Shown here: piece after piece, positions 10,994 to 20,355 of the stretch
Layout: each line of letters begins with the position of its first letter
Numbering within the stretch: the stretch's first letter is position 1
From: Providencia vermicola
GTDB taxonomy: Bacteria > Pseudomonadota > Gammaproteobacteria > Enterobacterales > Enterobacteriaceae
Length of the DNA stretch: 64,000 nt
Assembly: GCF_010748935.1 (NCBI RefSeq)
Contig: NZ_CP048796.1
Span: 1,181,001-1,245,000 of the forward strand
Reading direction: 5' to 3'
Notes under the pieces: model-generated
The model's database searches: none
What the model was told of the DNA's origin: nothing
The model's input: only the letters and a program-made list of their open reading frames with translations
Translations under genes and position numbers: made by a program

Positions 10994-13507
10994 ATGTCCG
11001 GTAAAGATTTAGAACCTATCGGTAGACGTAAAAAACCGTCAACCAAAAAGAAACAGCTAAATTCACGTCGCCGCCGTGACGACTATGATTATGATGAAAA
11101 GTTATTTGATGACGATGATATTGATGAGCAAGACCTCGATGATGAAGAGGGCGAGCTAATGGCTAAGAAAAAAAATAACGGTAATAAAAACCGCCGACCA
11201 AAGAGTAAATGGCGTTGGTTTTGGTTGCTCGTTAAAATTTTTATTGTCCTTGCCGTGTTACTTGGCGCTTATGCATTTTACCTAAACCAGCAAATCAAGG
11301 AACGCCTTGATGGCAAAGTTTGGGATTTACCTGCTGCTGTATATGGCCGAATGGTTAACCTTGAACCAGGCATGGATTATAGCCAAGCTGAAATGGTGCG
11401 TTTACTTGAAGGTATGCAATACCGTAAGGTCACCAAAATCACCAATTCAGGTGAATTTTCAGTAAAAGGCAATACGATTGAAATTCTGCGTCGCCCATTT
11501 AATTTCCCTGATCAAAAAGAAGGTCAGATATTGGCACGTATGGTATTTGATCAAGGGATGCTGAAGAAGATCGAAAATATGGAAAATGGCCGTTCATTTG
11601 GTTTTTTCCGTTTAGATCCGAAGCTCATCACGATGATGCAATCGGCTAATAATGAGCAGCGCTTAGTTTTACCTTTGTCTGATTTTCCTGAGTCTTTGGT
11701 GAAAATTCTACTTGAGACTGAAGATCGTTACTTCTATGAACACGATGGGGTAAGCCTTTACTCAATCGGTCGAGCAGTAGTCGCGAACTTAGTGGCAGGT
11801 AAATCTGTACAAGGGGGCAGTACTTTGACGCAACAGTTGGTAAAAAATCTATTTTTAACCAATGAGCGAACCTTTAAGCGCAAAGCTAACGAAGCCATTA
11901 TGGCTGTGTTGTTGGATTACAACTATAGCAAAGACCGTATTCTCGAATTGTACCTGAATGAAGTTTTCTTAGGGCAAAACGGTAATGATGAAATTCGTGG
12001 TTTCCCATTAGCAAGTCTGTATTATTTTGGACGCCCAATTAATGAATTAAGTTTAGACCAGCAAGCTCTACTTGTTGGCATGGTGCAGGGCGCGTCAACT
12101 TATAACCCTTGGACGAAACCGGAAAACGCGACAAAACGCCGTAACATTGTGTTGAAAATATTGGAAACTCGCCATGTTATCGACAATGAAATGTATCAAG
12201 TTCTTAGCGCACGTCCTTTAGGTGTGAAACCAAGGGAAGGTTTGGTCGCTTCTCAGCCTGCTTTTATGCAAATGGTTCGTCAGGAACTGAATGAAAAATT
12301 AGGTGATAAAGTTAAAGAGCTGTCAGGCGCTAAAATCTTTACCACGCTAGATCCTGTCGCGCAAACAGCAGCAGAAAATGCAGTTGAAGCTGGGGTGGCT
12401 CAGTTACGTAAAGATCGTAAGCTAAATGATATTGAAGGTGCGATGGTTGTGGTTGACCGCATTAACGGTGAAGTCCGAGCGATGGTAGGCGGTTCACAGC
12501 CGCAATACTCTGGTTTTAACCGTGCACTGAATGCTCGCCGTAACATCGGGTCATTAGCGAAACCGCCCGTTTATTTAGCCGCATTGAATGAGCCTGACCG
12601 TTTTCGTTTAAATACTTGGCTGAAAGATGAACCTTTATCGGTGAAAGTCGGTAACCAGACGTGGAAACCGAGAAACTATAGCCGTAATTTCACTGGTGGA
12701 ATGATGTTGGTTGATGCACTCGCAAAATCACAAAATATTCCAACCGTCAATTTAGGGTTAGAAGTCGGCCTTGATCAGATCGTGAATATTTTTGTTCGTT
12801 TAGGTGCTCCAGCCGCGGCGATAGAAAAAGTCCCCGCGATGCTACTTGGTGCTGTAAACCTAACGCCAGCTGAAGTGGCTCAAATATATCAAACGATCGG
12901 TGGTAATGGTAACCGCGCTAAATTGTCTGCGCTGCGCTCTGTTATTGATGGTGATGGAACTGAAATTTATCAAAGTTACCCATCTGCGGAACGTGCAATA
13001 CCTTCACAAGCGGCTTATCTCACCCTATACGGTATGCAACAAGTGGTTCAACAAGGCACAGGGCGCGTCTTACTCTCCAAGTTTGGCAAATACAACCTAG
13101 CTGGGAAAACAGGTACCACAAACGATTTACGTGATAGCTGGTACGCTGGAATTGACGGTAAAGAAGTCGCGATAGTTTGGATTGGTCGAGATAACAATGA
13201 ACCAACACAATTAACAGGTTCAACTGGTGCTTTGAGGGTCTATCAACGTTATTTAGATAACCAAGCCCCACTGGCTCTGTTTAATCGTCCTCCTGAAGGG
13301 ATCGTTGATATGAAAGTCATGCCAGATGGCCAATTTAACTGTTCAGAGTTTGGTGGTGGCCGTGTTCTACCGATCTGGACAGATAATCCTGATGCTTTAT
13401 GTCAGTCGTCTTCGCATCAAGAACCTGTGTGGGATTTGAATAATCATGCCGAGCCAGCACAAGATGATGCGCCTGACTGGGTAAAAGAGATGTTTGGAAA
13501 TAATTGA
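10994..13507 (+). CDS. mrcB: Penicillin-binding protein 1B, MrcB
   Basis: Bifunctional class A PBP that polymerises and cross-links peptidoglycan. 837 residues (E. coli 844). Order: charged cytoplasmic tail, one membrane helix (about 75-95), UB2H domain that binds LpoB, glycosyltransferase with the catalytic Glu in ETEDRYFYEHDG and GGSTLTQQLVKN, and transpeptidase with SLAK (SxxK), SQN (SxN) and KTGTTND. The E. coli gene also makes a shorter form from an internal Met; here ATG 11159 (Met56), with GAGG 8 nt upstream, could do the same. Convergent with hemL; in E. coli the fhu operon lies between them. Confidence 0.96.
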   Translation: MSGKDLEPIGRRKKPSTKKKQLNSRRRRDDYDYDEKLFDDDDIDEQDLDDEEGELMAKKKNNGNKNRRPKSKWRWFWLLVKIFIVLAVLLGAYAFYLNQQIKERLDGKVWDLPAAVYGRMVNLEPGMDYSQAEMVRLLEGMQYRKVTKITNSGEFSVKGNTIEILRRPFNFPDQKEGQILARMVFDQGMLKKIENMENGRSFGFFRLDPKLITMMQSANNEQRLVLPLSDFPESLVKILLETEDRYFYEHDGVSLYSIGRAVVANLVAGKSVQGGSTLTQQLVKNLFLTNERTFKRKANEAIMAVLLDYNYSKDRILELYLNEVFLGQNGNDEIRGFPLASLYYFGRPINELSLDQQALLVGMVQGASTYNPWTKPENATKRRNIVLKILETRHVIDNEMYQVLSARPLGVKPREGLVASQPAFMQMVRQELNEKLGDKVKELSGAKIFTTLDPVAQTAAENAVEAGVAQLRKDRKLNDIEGAMVVVDRINGEVRAMVGGSQPQYSGFNRALNARRNIGSLAKPPVYLAALNEPDRFRLNTWLKDEPLSVKVGNQTWKPRNYSRNFTGGMMLVDALAKSQNIPTVNLGLEVGLDQIVNIFVRLGAPAAAIEKVPAMLLGAVNLTPAEVAQIYQTIGGNGNRAKLSALRSVIDGDGTEIYQSYPSAERAIPSQAAYLTLYGMQQVVQQGTGRVLLSKFGKYNLAGKTGTTNDLRDSWYAGIDGKEVAIVWIGRDNNEPTQLTGSTGALRVYQRYLDNQAPLALFNRPPEGIVDMKVMPDGQFNCSEFGGGRVLPIWTDNPDALCQSSSHQEPVWDLNNHAEPAQDDAPDWVKEMFGNN

Positions 13508-13576
13508 TTTTCCTCGTTTATTTTCAAAACCTATTCGACTTGCCGCCAAATATAATAGGTTTGTCCGCAGTCTGAA
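13503..13576. repeat. 74-bp intergenic repeat, copy A
   Basis: Matches 52421-52494 at 65 of 74 positions by hand alignment. It starts at the mrcB stop codon and contains the exactly shared run TTTTCAAAACCTATTCGACT. A CCGCCAAA arm is followed by a degraded second arm (GTTTGTCCG) and then GCAGTCTGAA. A terminator hairpin follows directly. Confidence 0.75.
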
Positions 13577-13600
13577 ATGCCCCTGTTAAGGGGCATTTTT
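13575..13600. terminator. Bidirectional terminator of mrcB and hemL
   Basis: Perfect 9-bp stem AAATGCCCC (13575-13583) with GGGGCATTT (13590-13598), loop TGTTAA, followed by more T residues. It sits between two convergent genes. Confidence 0.85.
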
Positions 13601-13616
13601 ATTTGCTGCAAGAAAA

Positions 13617-14906
13617 TTAAGCAGCAGCCATTTTAGCAAAGGCAGCTTCTGCGGCTTCGATTGTTTTTTCAATGTCTTCATCGCTATGCGCAATTGACAT
13701 AAATCCGGCTTCGAATGCAGAAGGGGCTAAATAAATTCCCTGTTCTAACATGAGGTGGAAGAAGGTTTTAAAGCGTTCAACATCACACTTCATGACGTCT
13801 TGGTAGCAAGTGACGGTTTTAGCGTCAGTGAAGAAAATACCAAACATACCACCTACATGGTTGATGACCAGTGGGATACCTTGCTCTTTCGATACGCGCT
13901 CTAAACCACGAGCTAATTTTTCGGTAAGCTCGGTGAGTCGAGCGTGAACCCCAGGCTGAGAGACTTCATTGAGGCAAGCTAATCCAGCCGCCATCGCTAC
14001 AGGGTTACCCGACAGTGTACCTGCTTGATATACAGGGCCAATAGGGGCTAGCTTCTCCATAACTTCATAGCGGCCACCAAATGCGCCTACAGGCATACCA
14101 CCGCCAATAATTTTACCTAAGCACGTCAGGTCTGGCTGTACATTGTAGTAGTCTTGTGCGCCGCCCAAAGCAACACGGAAGCCAGTCATCACTTCATCAA
14201 TAATCAGTAATGCATTAAATTCATCGCACAATGCACGTAGACCAGGTAAAAACTCAGCCGTTGGCGGCACACAGTTCATGTTGCCAGCAACGGGTTCCAC
14301 GATCACACAAGCAATTTCTTCTGGGTAATTTTCAAAAGCTTGGCGGACAGATGCAAGGTCATTATAGGTACATGTTAGTGTATGTTTAACGAAATCCTCG
14401 GGCACCCCCGGAGAATTGGGTTCACCCATGGTTAATGCACCTGATCCGGCTTTGACGAGCAGACAGTCAGCGTGACCATGATAACAGCCTTCAAATTTAA
14501 TAATTTTATCTCGGCCGGTGTAGCCACGCGCAAGTCGAATAGCGCTCATTGTCGCTTCAGTTCCTGAGTTCACCATACGGATCATATCGATAGAAGGCAC
14601 TAACTCACAAACTAATTTAGCCATTTCAACTTCAGCAGCCGTTGGGGCGCCAAAGCTTAAGCCTTTGTTGACCGCTTTGATTACGGCATCGCGGACAGAA
14701 GGATGATTATGGCCGAGCACCATTGGGCCCCATGAGCCGACATAGTCGACATAAGCTTTACCATCAACATCAAAAATATAAGCGCCGTCAGCACGTTCAA
14801 TGAACAGAGGTGTACCGCCAACGCCGTTAAAAGCACGGACAGGTGAGTTGACGCCGCCAGGGATAAGCTGTTGCGCTTCATTATATAGGTTTAAAGATTG
14901 GCTCAT
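13617..14906 (-). CDS. hemL: Glutamate-1-semialdehyde 2,1-aminomutase HemL
   Basis: PLP enzyme that turns glutamate-1-semialdehyde into 5-aminolevulinate in haem synthesis. 429 residues (E. coli 426). Visible: [13 protein letters not shown] near the start, [16 protein letters not shown] (phosphate binding), [12 protein letters not shown] with the PLP-ring aspartate, and the PLP lysine in [18 protein letters not shown] frame from 14978 exists, but ATG 14906 has an AGGAG Shine-Dalgarno and the family N-terminus MSxSxNLY, so I start there. The window also holds hemH, the last step of the same pathway. Confidence 0.97.
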   Translation of the reverse strand: MSQSLNLYNEAQQLIPGGVNSPVRAFNGVGGTPLFIERADGAYIFDVDGKAYVDYVGSWGPMVLGHNHPSVRDAVIKAVNKGLSFGAPTAAEVEMAKLVCELVPSIDMIRMVNSGTEATMSAIRLARGYTGRDKIIKFEGCYHGHADCLLVKAGSGALTMGEPNSPGVPEDFVKHTLTCTYNDLASVRQAFENYPEEIACVIVEPVAGNMNCVPPTAEFLPGLRALCDEFNALLIIDEVMTGFRVALGGAQDYYNVQPDLTCLGKIIGGGMPVGAFGGRYEVMEKLAPIGPVYQAGTLSGNPVAMAAGLACLNEVSQPGVHARLTELTEKLARGLERVSKEQGIPLVINHVGGMFGIFFTDAKTVTCYQDVMKCDVERFKTFFHLMLEQGIYLAPSAFEAGFMSIAHSDEDIEKTIEAAEAAFAKMAAA

Positions 14907-15128
14907 GCAGGGCTCCTGAATAGGGACTGATAAATAAGCTGAATAAAATAGTGGCTCTATTCTAAAGCACTGAACCAATTAAACCAAATCCATTGATTGC
15001 TATGCACAATGTGTTGAATTATGTCACAGGGCTTGAATCAATGACTAAGCTGGCGGATAATTAGCTCATTGATCTGAGTAGGCTATCTGCTTACACTGAA
15101 TTACCGCTTGATCGGTCTGGAGTACAAA

Positions 15129-15473
15129 ATGAGTGATGATGCAGCTCTGCCATTGCAGTTTACTGATGCGGCAGCAATTAAAGTAAAAGACTTAGTTTCT
15201 GATGAAGACAACCCAAACCTGCGTCTACGTGTTTACATTACCGGTGGTGGTTGTAGTGGTTTCCAGTATGGCTTTACTTTTGACGACCAAATAAATGATG
15301 GCGATATGACGATCGAAAAACAAGGTGTTGCCTTAGTTGTTGATCCAATGAGCCTACAGTATTTAGTTGGTGGAAGCGTTGATTATACTGAAGGCCTAGA
15401 AGGTTCTCGTTTTATTGTCACCAACCCAAATGCCAAATCGACATGTGGTTGTGGTTCTTCATTCAGCGTTTAA
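15129..15473 (+). CDS. erpA: Iron-sulfur cluster insertion protein ErpA
   Basis: A-type carrier that delivers Fe-S clusters to apoproteins such as IspG and IspH; essential in aerobically grown E. coli. 114 residues, the same as E. coli. The three cluster-binding cysteines are present: one in [10 protein letters not shown] and two in [11 protein letters not shown] at the C-terminus. An earlier in-frame ATG exists at 15108, but ATG 15129 follows GGAG and gives the known N-terminus MSDDxALPL. It is divergent from hemL; the shared upstream region has the inverted repeat ATCAATGA (15037-15044) / TCATTGAT (15066-15073). Confidence 0.97.
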   Translation: MSDDAALPLQFTDAAAIKVKDLVSDEDNPNLRLRVYITGGGCSGFQYGFTFDDQINDGDMTIEKQGVALVVDPMSLQYLVGGSVDYTEGLEGSRFIVTNPNAKSTCGCGSSFSV

Positions 15474-15507
15474 AACCTACCTGTTGAGAGGGGAATCCCC
15501 CTCTCAC

Positions 15508-16341
15508 TCATTTATTGTCTGGATATAGTTGTTCACACAAAGATTGCGCCGCGAATAATGCACGTGGCCCAGCGCGATGAAACCAATCTTCATTTAAACG
15601 GATAATAGGGATAGGCAGTTGTGTCTGCCAAAATTGCTGTACTGCGTTTTCTTGTGTTGGATCCCCACTCATCACGATCACTTCAGGTTTTCTAGCAAGA
15701 ACTTGCTCTCGACTCACTTGAGGCCATGGTACTGCACTATTTTTAAAGATATTGTCACCGCCACACAGGGAAACGATATCGTTTTGAATCGTGTTATTAC
15801 CTGTGCTAAATAGAGGTTGGGTACCGAGTTGAATAAATACCGACTTTTTAGGCTGTGCTTGTTGTGCATAGCGTTGTTGTAATTGGTGGAGTTGTTCACG
15901 CATGCCAGCAACAGATTGTTCTGCAATCTGAGGTTTTGGACTGTAATTCGCTAGTTGTTCTACAGCAGAAATGACGGACTCAATATTATTTGGGTCAAAA
16001 TAGATAATTGGAATCCCTAAAGCGGCGAGCTGGTCTAGTGGACGCTGAGGGTTACCTCCTCGCCACGCCAAGATCAAATCAGGTTTTAATGCAATGATTC
16101 GTTCGACATTGATGCCCTGCCAATCAGACACTTGTTCTAATTGTTTAGCCTCAGCCGGATAGTCAGAATAGGCACTGACAGCAATTAAACTTTCTCCTAA
16201 GCCAGCCGCATAAGCTAACTCAGTATTCGCCGGTGAAAGACTGATCACACGATGTTTTGTCTCTGCAATGACTGATGAGTTAAAAAATAAGAGTAGCAAT
16301 AAGGCCAGTATCGCTCTGAATGCATTGAAGGGCCATTTCAT
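15508..16341 (-). CDS. btuF: Vitamin B12-binding periplasmic protein BtuF
   Basis: Periplasmic binding protein that hands cobalamin to the BtuCD transporter. 277 residues, near the E. coli length. Signal peptide at residues 1-26 (hydrophobic [11 protein letters not shown], cleavage after VIA). Two lobes of the class III binding-protein type: [25 protein letters not shown] opens the first, and [14 protein letters not shown] opens the second. Residues of the cobalamin pocket such as the WRGGN segment are in place. It follows mtnN on the same strand but a strong hairpin separates them. Its partners btuC and btuD are not in the window. Confidence 0.93.
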   Translation of the reverse strand: MKWPFNAFRAILALLLLLFFNSSVIAETKHRVISLSPANTELAYAAGLGESLIAVSAYSDYPAEAKQLEQVSDWQGINVERIIALKPDLILAWRGGNPQRPLDQLAALGIPIIYFDPNNIESVISAVEQLANYSPKPQIAEQSVAGMREQLHQLQQRYAQQAQPKKSVFIQLGTQPLFSTGNNTIQNDIVSLCGGDNIFKNSAVPWPQVSREQVLARKPEVIVMSGDPTQENAVQQFWQTQLPIPIIRLNEDWFHRAGPRALFAAQSLCEQLYPDNK

Positions 16342-16365
16342 GGGATGATTGCCTTTAAAAGTAAC

Positions 16366-16400
16366 AAAAAAGCATAAATATTAAGCATTTATGCTTTTTT
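16366..16400. terminator. Terminator between mtnN and btuF
   Basis: Perfect 14-bp stem AAAAAAGCATAAAT (16366-16379) with ATTTATGCTTTTTT (16387-16400), loop of 7 nt. The A and T tracts make it a terminator in either direction; it most likely ends the mtnN transcript. Confidence 0.8.
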
Positions 16401-16413
16401 ATATTGAAAAAGA

Positions 16414-17106
16414 TTAAGCTAATTCAGCTAAAATAGCCGCTATCATCAATGATGATTGACGTGCTGCAACAGGTAAAAACTCCTCAAAGCTGGTGTGCGA
16501 TTCTTTATCTGCTACATCTGAAATGGCTCGTACAACGACAAACGGCACCCCAAATTGGTGGCAAACTTGGCCGATAGCGGTTGCTTCCATCTCAACTGCG
16601 GCAACATGTGGGAAATGCTGTTTAATGCGCGCTAAAGGCTCTGAGCCATTAATAAAGGCATCACCACTGCACACAAGGCCGCGTACCGCGTTCATATTTA
16701 GCTGCTGAATACATTTTTCGGCAAGGCTAATCAAGTTTGCATCTGCAATAAAGGCGGGTGGGCATTGTGCCATTTGACCATATTCATAGCCAAAAGCAGT
16801 GACATCAGCATCGTGATAGCGAACTTCGGTTGAAACCACGATATCACCGACATTAAGTTTGGCATCTAAACCGCCAGCAGAACCCGTGTTAATCACAATA
16901 TCCGGTTGGCAATGTTCGAGGAGTAAAGTTGTACCGATTGCTGCTGCAACTTTACCTATACCTGATTTTAGTAGTGCAACATCAACGCCATTAATTTTTC
17001 CTGTATAAATTTCGCAGCTAGCGCGGCTAATTGTTTGGCAGTTTTCAATTTGTTCACGCAGGATGGCAACTTCCTGCTCCATTGCACCTATGATACCGAC
17101 TTTCAT
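16414..17106 (-). CDS. mtnN: MTA/SAH nucleosidase MtnN (Pfs)
   Basis: Hydrolyses 5'-methylthioadenosine and S-adenosylhomocysteine, freeing adenine; the SAH reaction feeds methionine recycling and autoinducer-2 synthesis. 230 residues (E. coli 232). The catalytic Glu12 lies in [16 protein letters not shown], the ribose-binding [11 protein letters not shown] is present, and the catalytic Asp is in [13 protein letters not shown]. Phosphorylase-family GSAGGLD is also seen. It is divergent from dgt, as in E. coli. The adenine it releases can be salvaged by apt, also in this window. Confidence 0.96.
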   Translation of the reverse strand: MKVGIIGAMEQEVAILREQIENCQTISRASCEIYTGKINGVDVALLKSGIGKVAAAIGTTLLLEHCQPDIVINTGSAGGLDAKLNVGDIVVSTEVRYHDADVTAFGYEYGQMAQCPPAFIADANLISLAEKCIQQLNMNAVRGLVCSGDAFINGSEPLARIKQHFPHVAAVEMEATAIGQVCHQFGVPFVVVRAISDVADKESHTSFEEFLPVAARQSSLMIAAILAELA

Positions 17107-17227
17107 TATGTCATACTCGCTGTTGATTAATTAGACACTTAAGGTTGAGATGGCTAAAGTGTAGCATTGAACGGCCTATTTTCTCTGCCTTTTATTTTAG
17201 TCTGTACAGAAAGGATGAGGAGTTGGC

Positions 17228-18751
17228 GTGAGCGCAATTAATTTTCTGACTAAACTGAATTATCAACGGAACTATAATAGTTCGAAAAGCCCTAAAATCT
17301 CAGCTCACAATGAAGATGCGGTCAATCGTCAATTTGAGAGCGATAGAGGGCGTATCATCAATTCAGCAGCAATTCGTCGTTTACAGCAAAAAACGCAAGT
17401 TTTTCCATTAGAACAAAATGCCGCTGTACGTAGCCGTTTGACTCATTCATTAGAAGTACAGCAAGTTGGGCGTTATATCAGCAAAACCGTTTTACATGAA
17501 CTAAAAAAGAAAAATTTGTTAGAGAAATATGGTTTAGAGGAACGTTGTGATGCTTTTGAAAGCCTCGTGGAAATGTCATGTTTGATGCATGATATTGGTA
17601 ATCCGCCTTTTGGGCACTTTGGTGAAGCGGCAATCCAAAGTTGGTTTAGCCAGCTTCTTGCTCCTCAATATCAATTCACTCCTGAATCTCCAGATCCTTG
17701 CAGGATTGCGGCAATGCGTTTGACAGGGGATGAGCGACTCGACCTATTCCGTCGGCAATTAAAACAGGATTTGTGCTCTTTCGAAGGGAATGCACAAGGA
17801 ATACGCATGGTTCATCGCTTGCTGAAATTGAATCTGACTTATGCTCAGGTTGGGGCAATTCTGAAGTATACCCGTGGCGCTTATGATCTCGAGCCTATTC
17901 CTGAACAGTTTGATTATTTAATGAAAAAGCCCGGTTATTACTGGTCTGAGTTACATTTTATTAATGAACTAAGCCAAAAGCTTGATATGGAGAAATATTG
18001 CCGTTTTCCTCTTTCTTATATCATGGAAGCCGCTGATGATATCTCTTACTGTATTGCTGATTTAGATGATGCGGCGGAAAAAGGTATTTTTACCGTTGAG
18101 CAATTAATTGATTATTTACAAGCAGAGTGGGGAACGGTCAAAAAAGGTGACTTATTTGATGAAACAATCATGAGTGCTTTTAATAATATCAGTGATAATC
18201 ATACGAGACGTATTCAGCAAGACCAATTCTTTATGTATTTACGCGTCAATATTACTAGCAAATTGGCTCGTTACAGTGCTCAGCGTTTTATTCAAAACCT
18301 CCCTGAAATCTATGCAGGACGTTTTAATAGTGCGTTACTCGAAGATAAAAGCCCAGAACATCGGCTACTAAAGGTTTTGAAAACGGTGGCATTCAAGCAT
18401 GTTTTCAGCCATCACGAGGTGGAAGAGCTTGAGCTGCAAGGTTATCGTATTATCGGCGGGCTGCTAGATTTTTACCGTCCATTATTGATGCTAGATAGAA
18501 ACGATTTCGCCTCATTAGTTGAAAATAACTACCATAAACAATTTTTTATCGAGACGCGTTTATTTCATAAGCTCTCTAATAAACATCGATTGTCATACAG
18601 TGAAGCGATTGAAGGCATCTGCGCAACCAATGAAGTAGAAAGATCGATCCTTGAATTTTACTACCGAGCGCGGTTAATTCAGGATTATATCAGTGGAATG
18701 ACTGATCATTATGCCTATGAAGAGTACCGTAAAAGTACGGTGTCTAATTGA
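17228..18751 (+). CDS. dgt: dGTP triphosphohydrolase Dgt
   Basis: HD-superfamily enzyme that splits dGTP to deoxyguanosine and tripolyphosphate. 507 residues (E. coli 505). Motifs: [12 protein letters not shown] near residue 48, the first metal-binding His in [15 protein letters not shown], the HD pair in [16 protein letters not shown] (about residues 117-131), and the later Asp in [19 protein letters not shown]. The start codon is GTG or ATG within the ggcgtgagc context at 17228. In E. coli degP follows; here dgt is followed by rlmD, marking a rearrangement point. Confidence 0.96.
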   Translation: MSAINFLTKLNYQRNYNSSKSPKISAHNEDAVNRQFESDRGRIINSAAIRRLQQKTQVFPLEQNAAVRSRLTHSLEVQQVGRYISKTVLHELKKKNLLEKYGLEERCDAFESLVEMSCLMHDIGNPPFGHFGEAAIQSWFSQLLAPQYQFTPESPDPCRIAAMRLTGDERLDLFRRQLKQDLCSFEGNAQGIRMVHRLLKLNLTYAQVGAILKYTRGAYDLEPIPEQFDYLMKKPGYYWSELHFINELSQKLDMEKYCRFPLSYIMEAADDISYCIADLDDAAEKGIFTVEQLIDYLQAEWGTVKKGDLFDETIMSAFNNISDNHTRRIQQDQFFMYLRVNITSKLARYSAQRFIQNLPEIYAGRFNSALLEDKSPEHRLLKVLKTVAFKHVFSHHEVEELELQGYRIIGGLLDFYRPLLMLDRNDFASLVENNYHKQFFIETRLFHKLSNKHRLSYSEAIEGICATNEVERSILEFYYRARLIQDYISGMTDHYAYEEYRKSTVSN

Positions 18752-19007
18752 ATGTTTATTTATGCGCCATAAGCGGATTTTCGACGGAAAATGCAGCGAT
18801 TTATTTAGAAATAAGTTGATAAAAAAGAACAAAATAATAAAAAAATATACGTTAAGTGAAAAAGTGATAACTCATCTTGGCAAAAAAACTGCTATTATAG
18901 GCGCGCTTTTTACTTCACATCTAACATGCGAGTAAATAGCGCTTTTTTGAAACAGAGAAAGCAAACAAAATTATCTTCTAAAACTTAACGCCTCGTAGTG
19001 ACGAATT

Positions 19008-20339
19008 ATGGCCCAATTTTACTCGCCAAACCGCCGTACCACCCAACGCCGTCAAATAACGGTTACAATTGATAGTTTAGATGCTTCAGGCCAAGGCGTT
19101 GCGCGCTCTGATGGCAAAGCTATTTTTATTGCGGGGTTGCTACCTGGGGAGCAGGCTCAGGTCGAACTGGTTGAGGAAAAAAGTCGCTTTGCAAAGGGCA
19201 AAGTCATTAAACGATTCAATACCAGTCCACAACGCGTTAAGCCGCAATGCCGTTATTTCAATCAATGTGGTGGCTGCCAGCAGCAACATGTTGATATTTC
19301 ATTACAAAGAGAAAGCAAAGCACAAGCATTGCAACACTTGATCGCGCGTGAAACAGGCGTGATAAAAGAAGCGAAGCCGATTATTTTTGGTGAGCCTTAT
19401 GGTTATCGTCGTCGGGCGCGTCTAGGGCTGCAATACCATAACAAAAGTCAGCATCTTTTGATGGGATTCCGTCAAACTCAATCGAATACACTGGTGGACA
19501 TCAAACAGTGTCCAGTGTTACATCATGATCTTGATCAGCTGCTCCAACCGTTATCTGACTGTTTAAATCAGTTAAAAGTGGCTCCAAAACTTGGCCATGT
19601 TGAACTGATCCGTGCGGATAATAGCCTGATCGTGTTACTTCGCCATCTTGCCCCCTTAGTATCTTCAGATAAACAACAGCTTAAGCATTTTGAAAGCGTG
19701 TATGGGGTCTCTGTTTGGTTAGCAGGGGAGGATCATCACTTACAGCCACTGAGTGAAACCGCCGTTTTACCTGAATATCAAGTGGCTGGAGAAACCTTGC
19801 AGTTTAGTCCATTAAACTTTATACAAGTTAATGGTGAAATTAACCAAAAAATGGTTACCCAAGCTCTTGAATGGCTTGAGCTGAGCCCTCATGATCGTGT
19901 TTTAGACTTATTTTGCGGTATGGGAAATTTTACCTTACCAATAGCGAGGCAGGTAAAATCAGTCATTGGGGTTGAAGGTGTCGAAAATTTAGTCAAACAA
20001 GCTCAGAATAATGCTGAGCGCAATTTAATTGCTAATGCGACCTTCTATAATGAAAACTTAGAGGCGCAAATCCATACACAACCATGGGCAACTGAAGGGT
20101 TTAATAAAGTGCTTTTAGACCCTGCTCGAGCAGGGGCCGCTGGTGTAATGGAACATTTAGTTAAACTGATGCCCGAAAAAATTGTCTATGTTTCTTGTAA
20201 CCCCACCACTTTGGCGCGGGATAGCAAAGTTTTGCTTGAGGCTGGATATCAGTTAATACAATTGCGGATGTTGGATATGTTTCCACATACCAGCCATCTG
20301 GAATCAATGGCGCTATTTATCAATAGCCCAGAGGGTTAA
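19008..20339 (+). CDS. rlmD: 23S rRNA (uracil-1939-C5)-methyltransferase RlmD
   Basis: SAM-dependent methyltransferase (formerly RumA) that makes m5U1939 in 23S rRNA. 443 residues (E. coli 433). N-terminal TRAM domain, then the [4Fe-4S] cysteines in CRYFNQCGGCQQQH and the later KQCPVL. The Rossmann domain has VLDLFCGMGNFTLP, and the catalytic Cys is in YVSCNPTTLARD. It lies 16 bp upstream of relA on the same strand, as in E. coli, so they are likely co-transcribed. Confidence 0.95.
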   Translation: MAQFYSPNRRTTQRRQITVTIDSLDASGQGVARSDGKAIFIAGLLPGEQAQVELVEEKSRFAKGKVIKRFNTSPQRVKPQCRYFNQCGGCQQQHVDISLQRESKAQALQHLIARETGVIKEAKPIIFGEPYGYRRRARLGLQYHNKSQHLLMGFRQTQSNTLVDIKQCPVLHHDLDQLLQPLSDCLNQLKVAPKLGHVELIRADNSLIVLLRHLAPLVSSDKQQLKHFESVYGVSVWLAGEDHHLQPLSETAVLPEYQVAGETLQFSPLNFIQVNGEINQKMVTQALEWLELSPHDRVLDLFCGMGNFTLPIARQVKSVIGVEGVENLVKQAQNNAERNLIANATFYNENLEAQIHTQPWATEGFNKVLLDPARAGAAGVMEHLVKLMPEKIVYVSCNPTTLARDSKVLLEAGYQLIQLRMLDMFPHTSHLESMALFINSPEG

Positions 20340-20355
20340 CAGGTAGGGAGAATAT

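Noticed and set aside
18877-18898. TTGGCA and TATTAT as an rlmD promoter
   Set aside because: Spacing is only 10 nt, not compatible with a sigma-70 promoter.
18711-18935. 74-codon plus-strand frame overlapping the end of dgt
   Set aside because: Mostly overlaps dgt in another frame, is Lys/Ile-rich from AT-rich DNA, has no ribosome site and no family resemblance.
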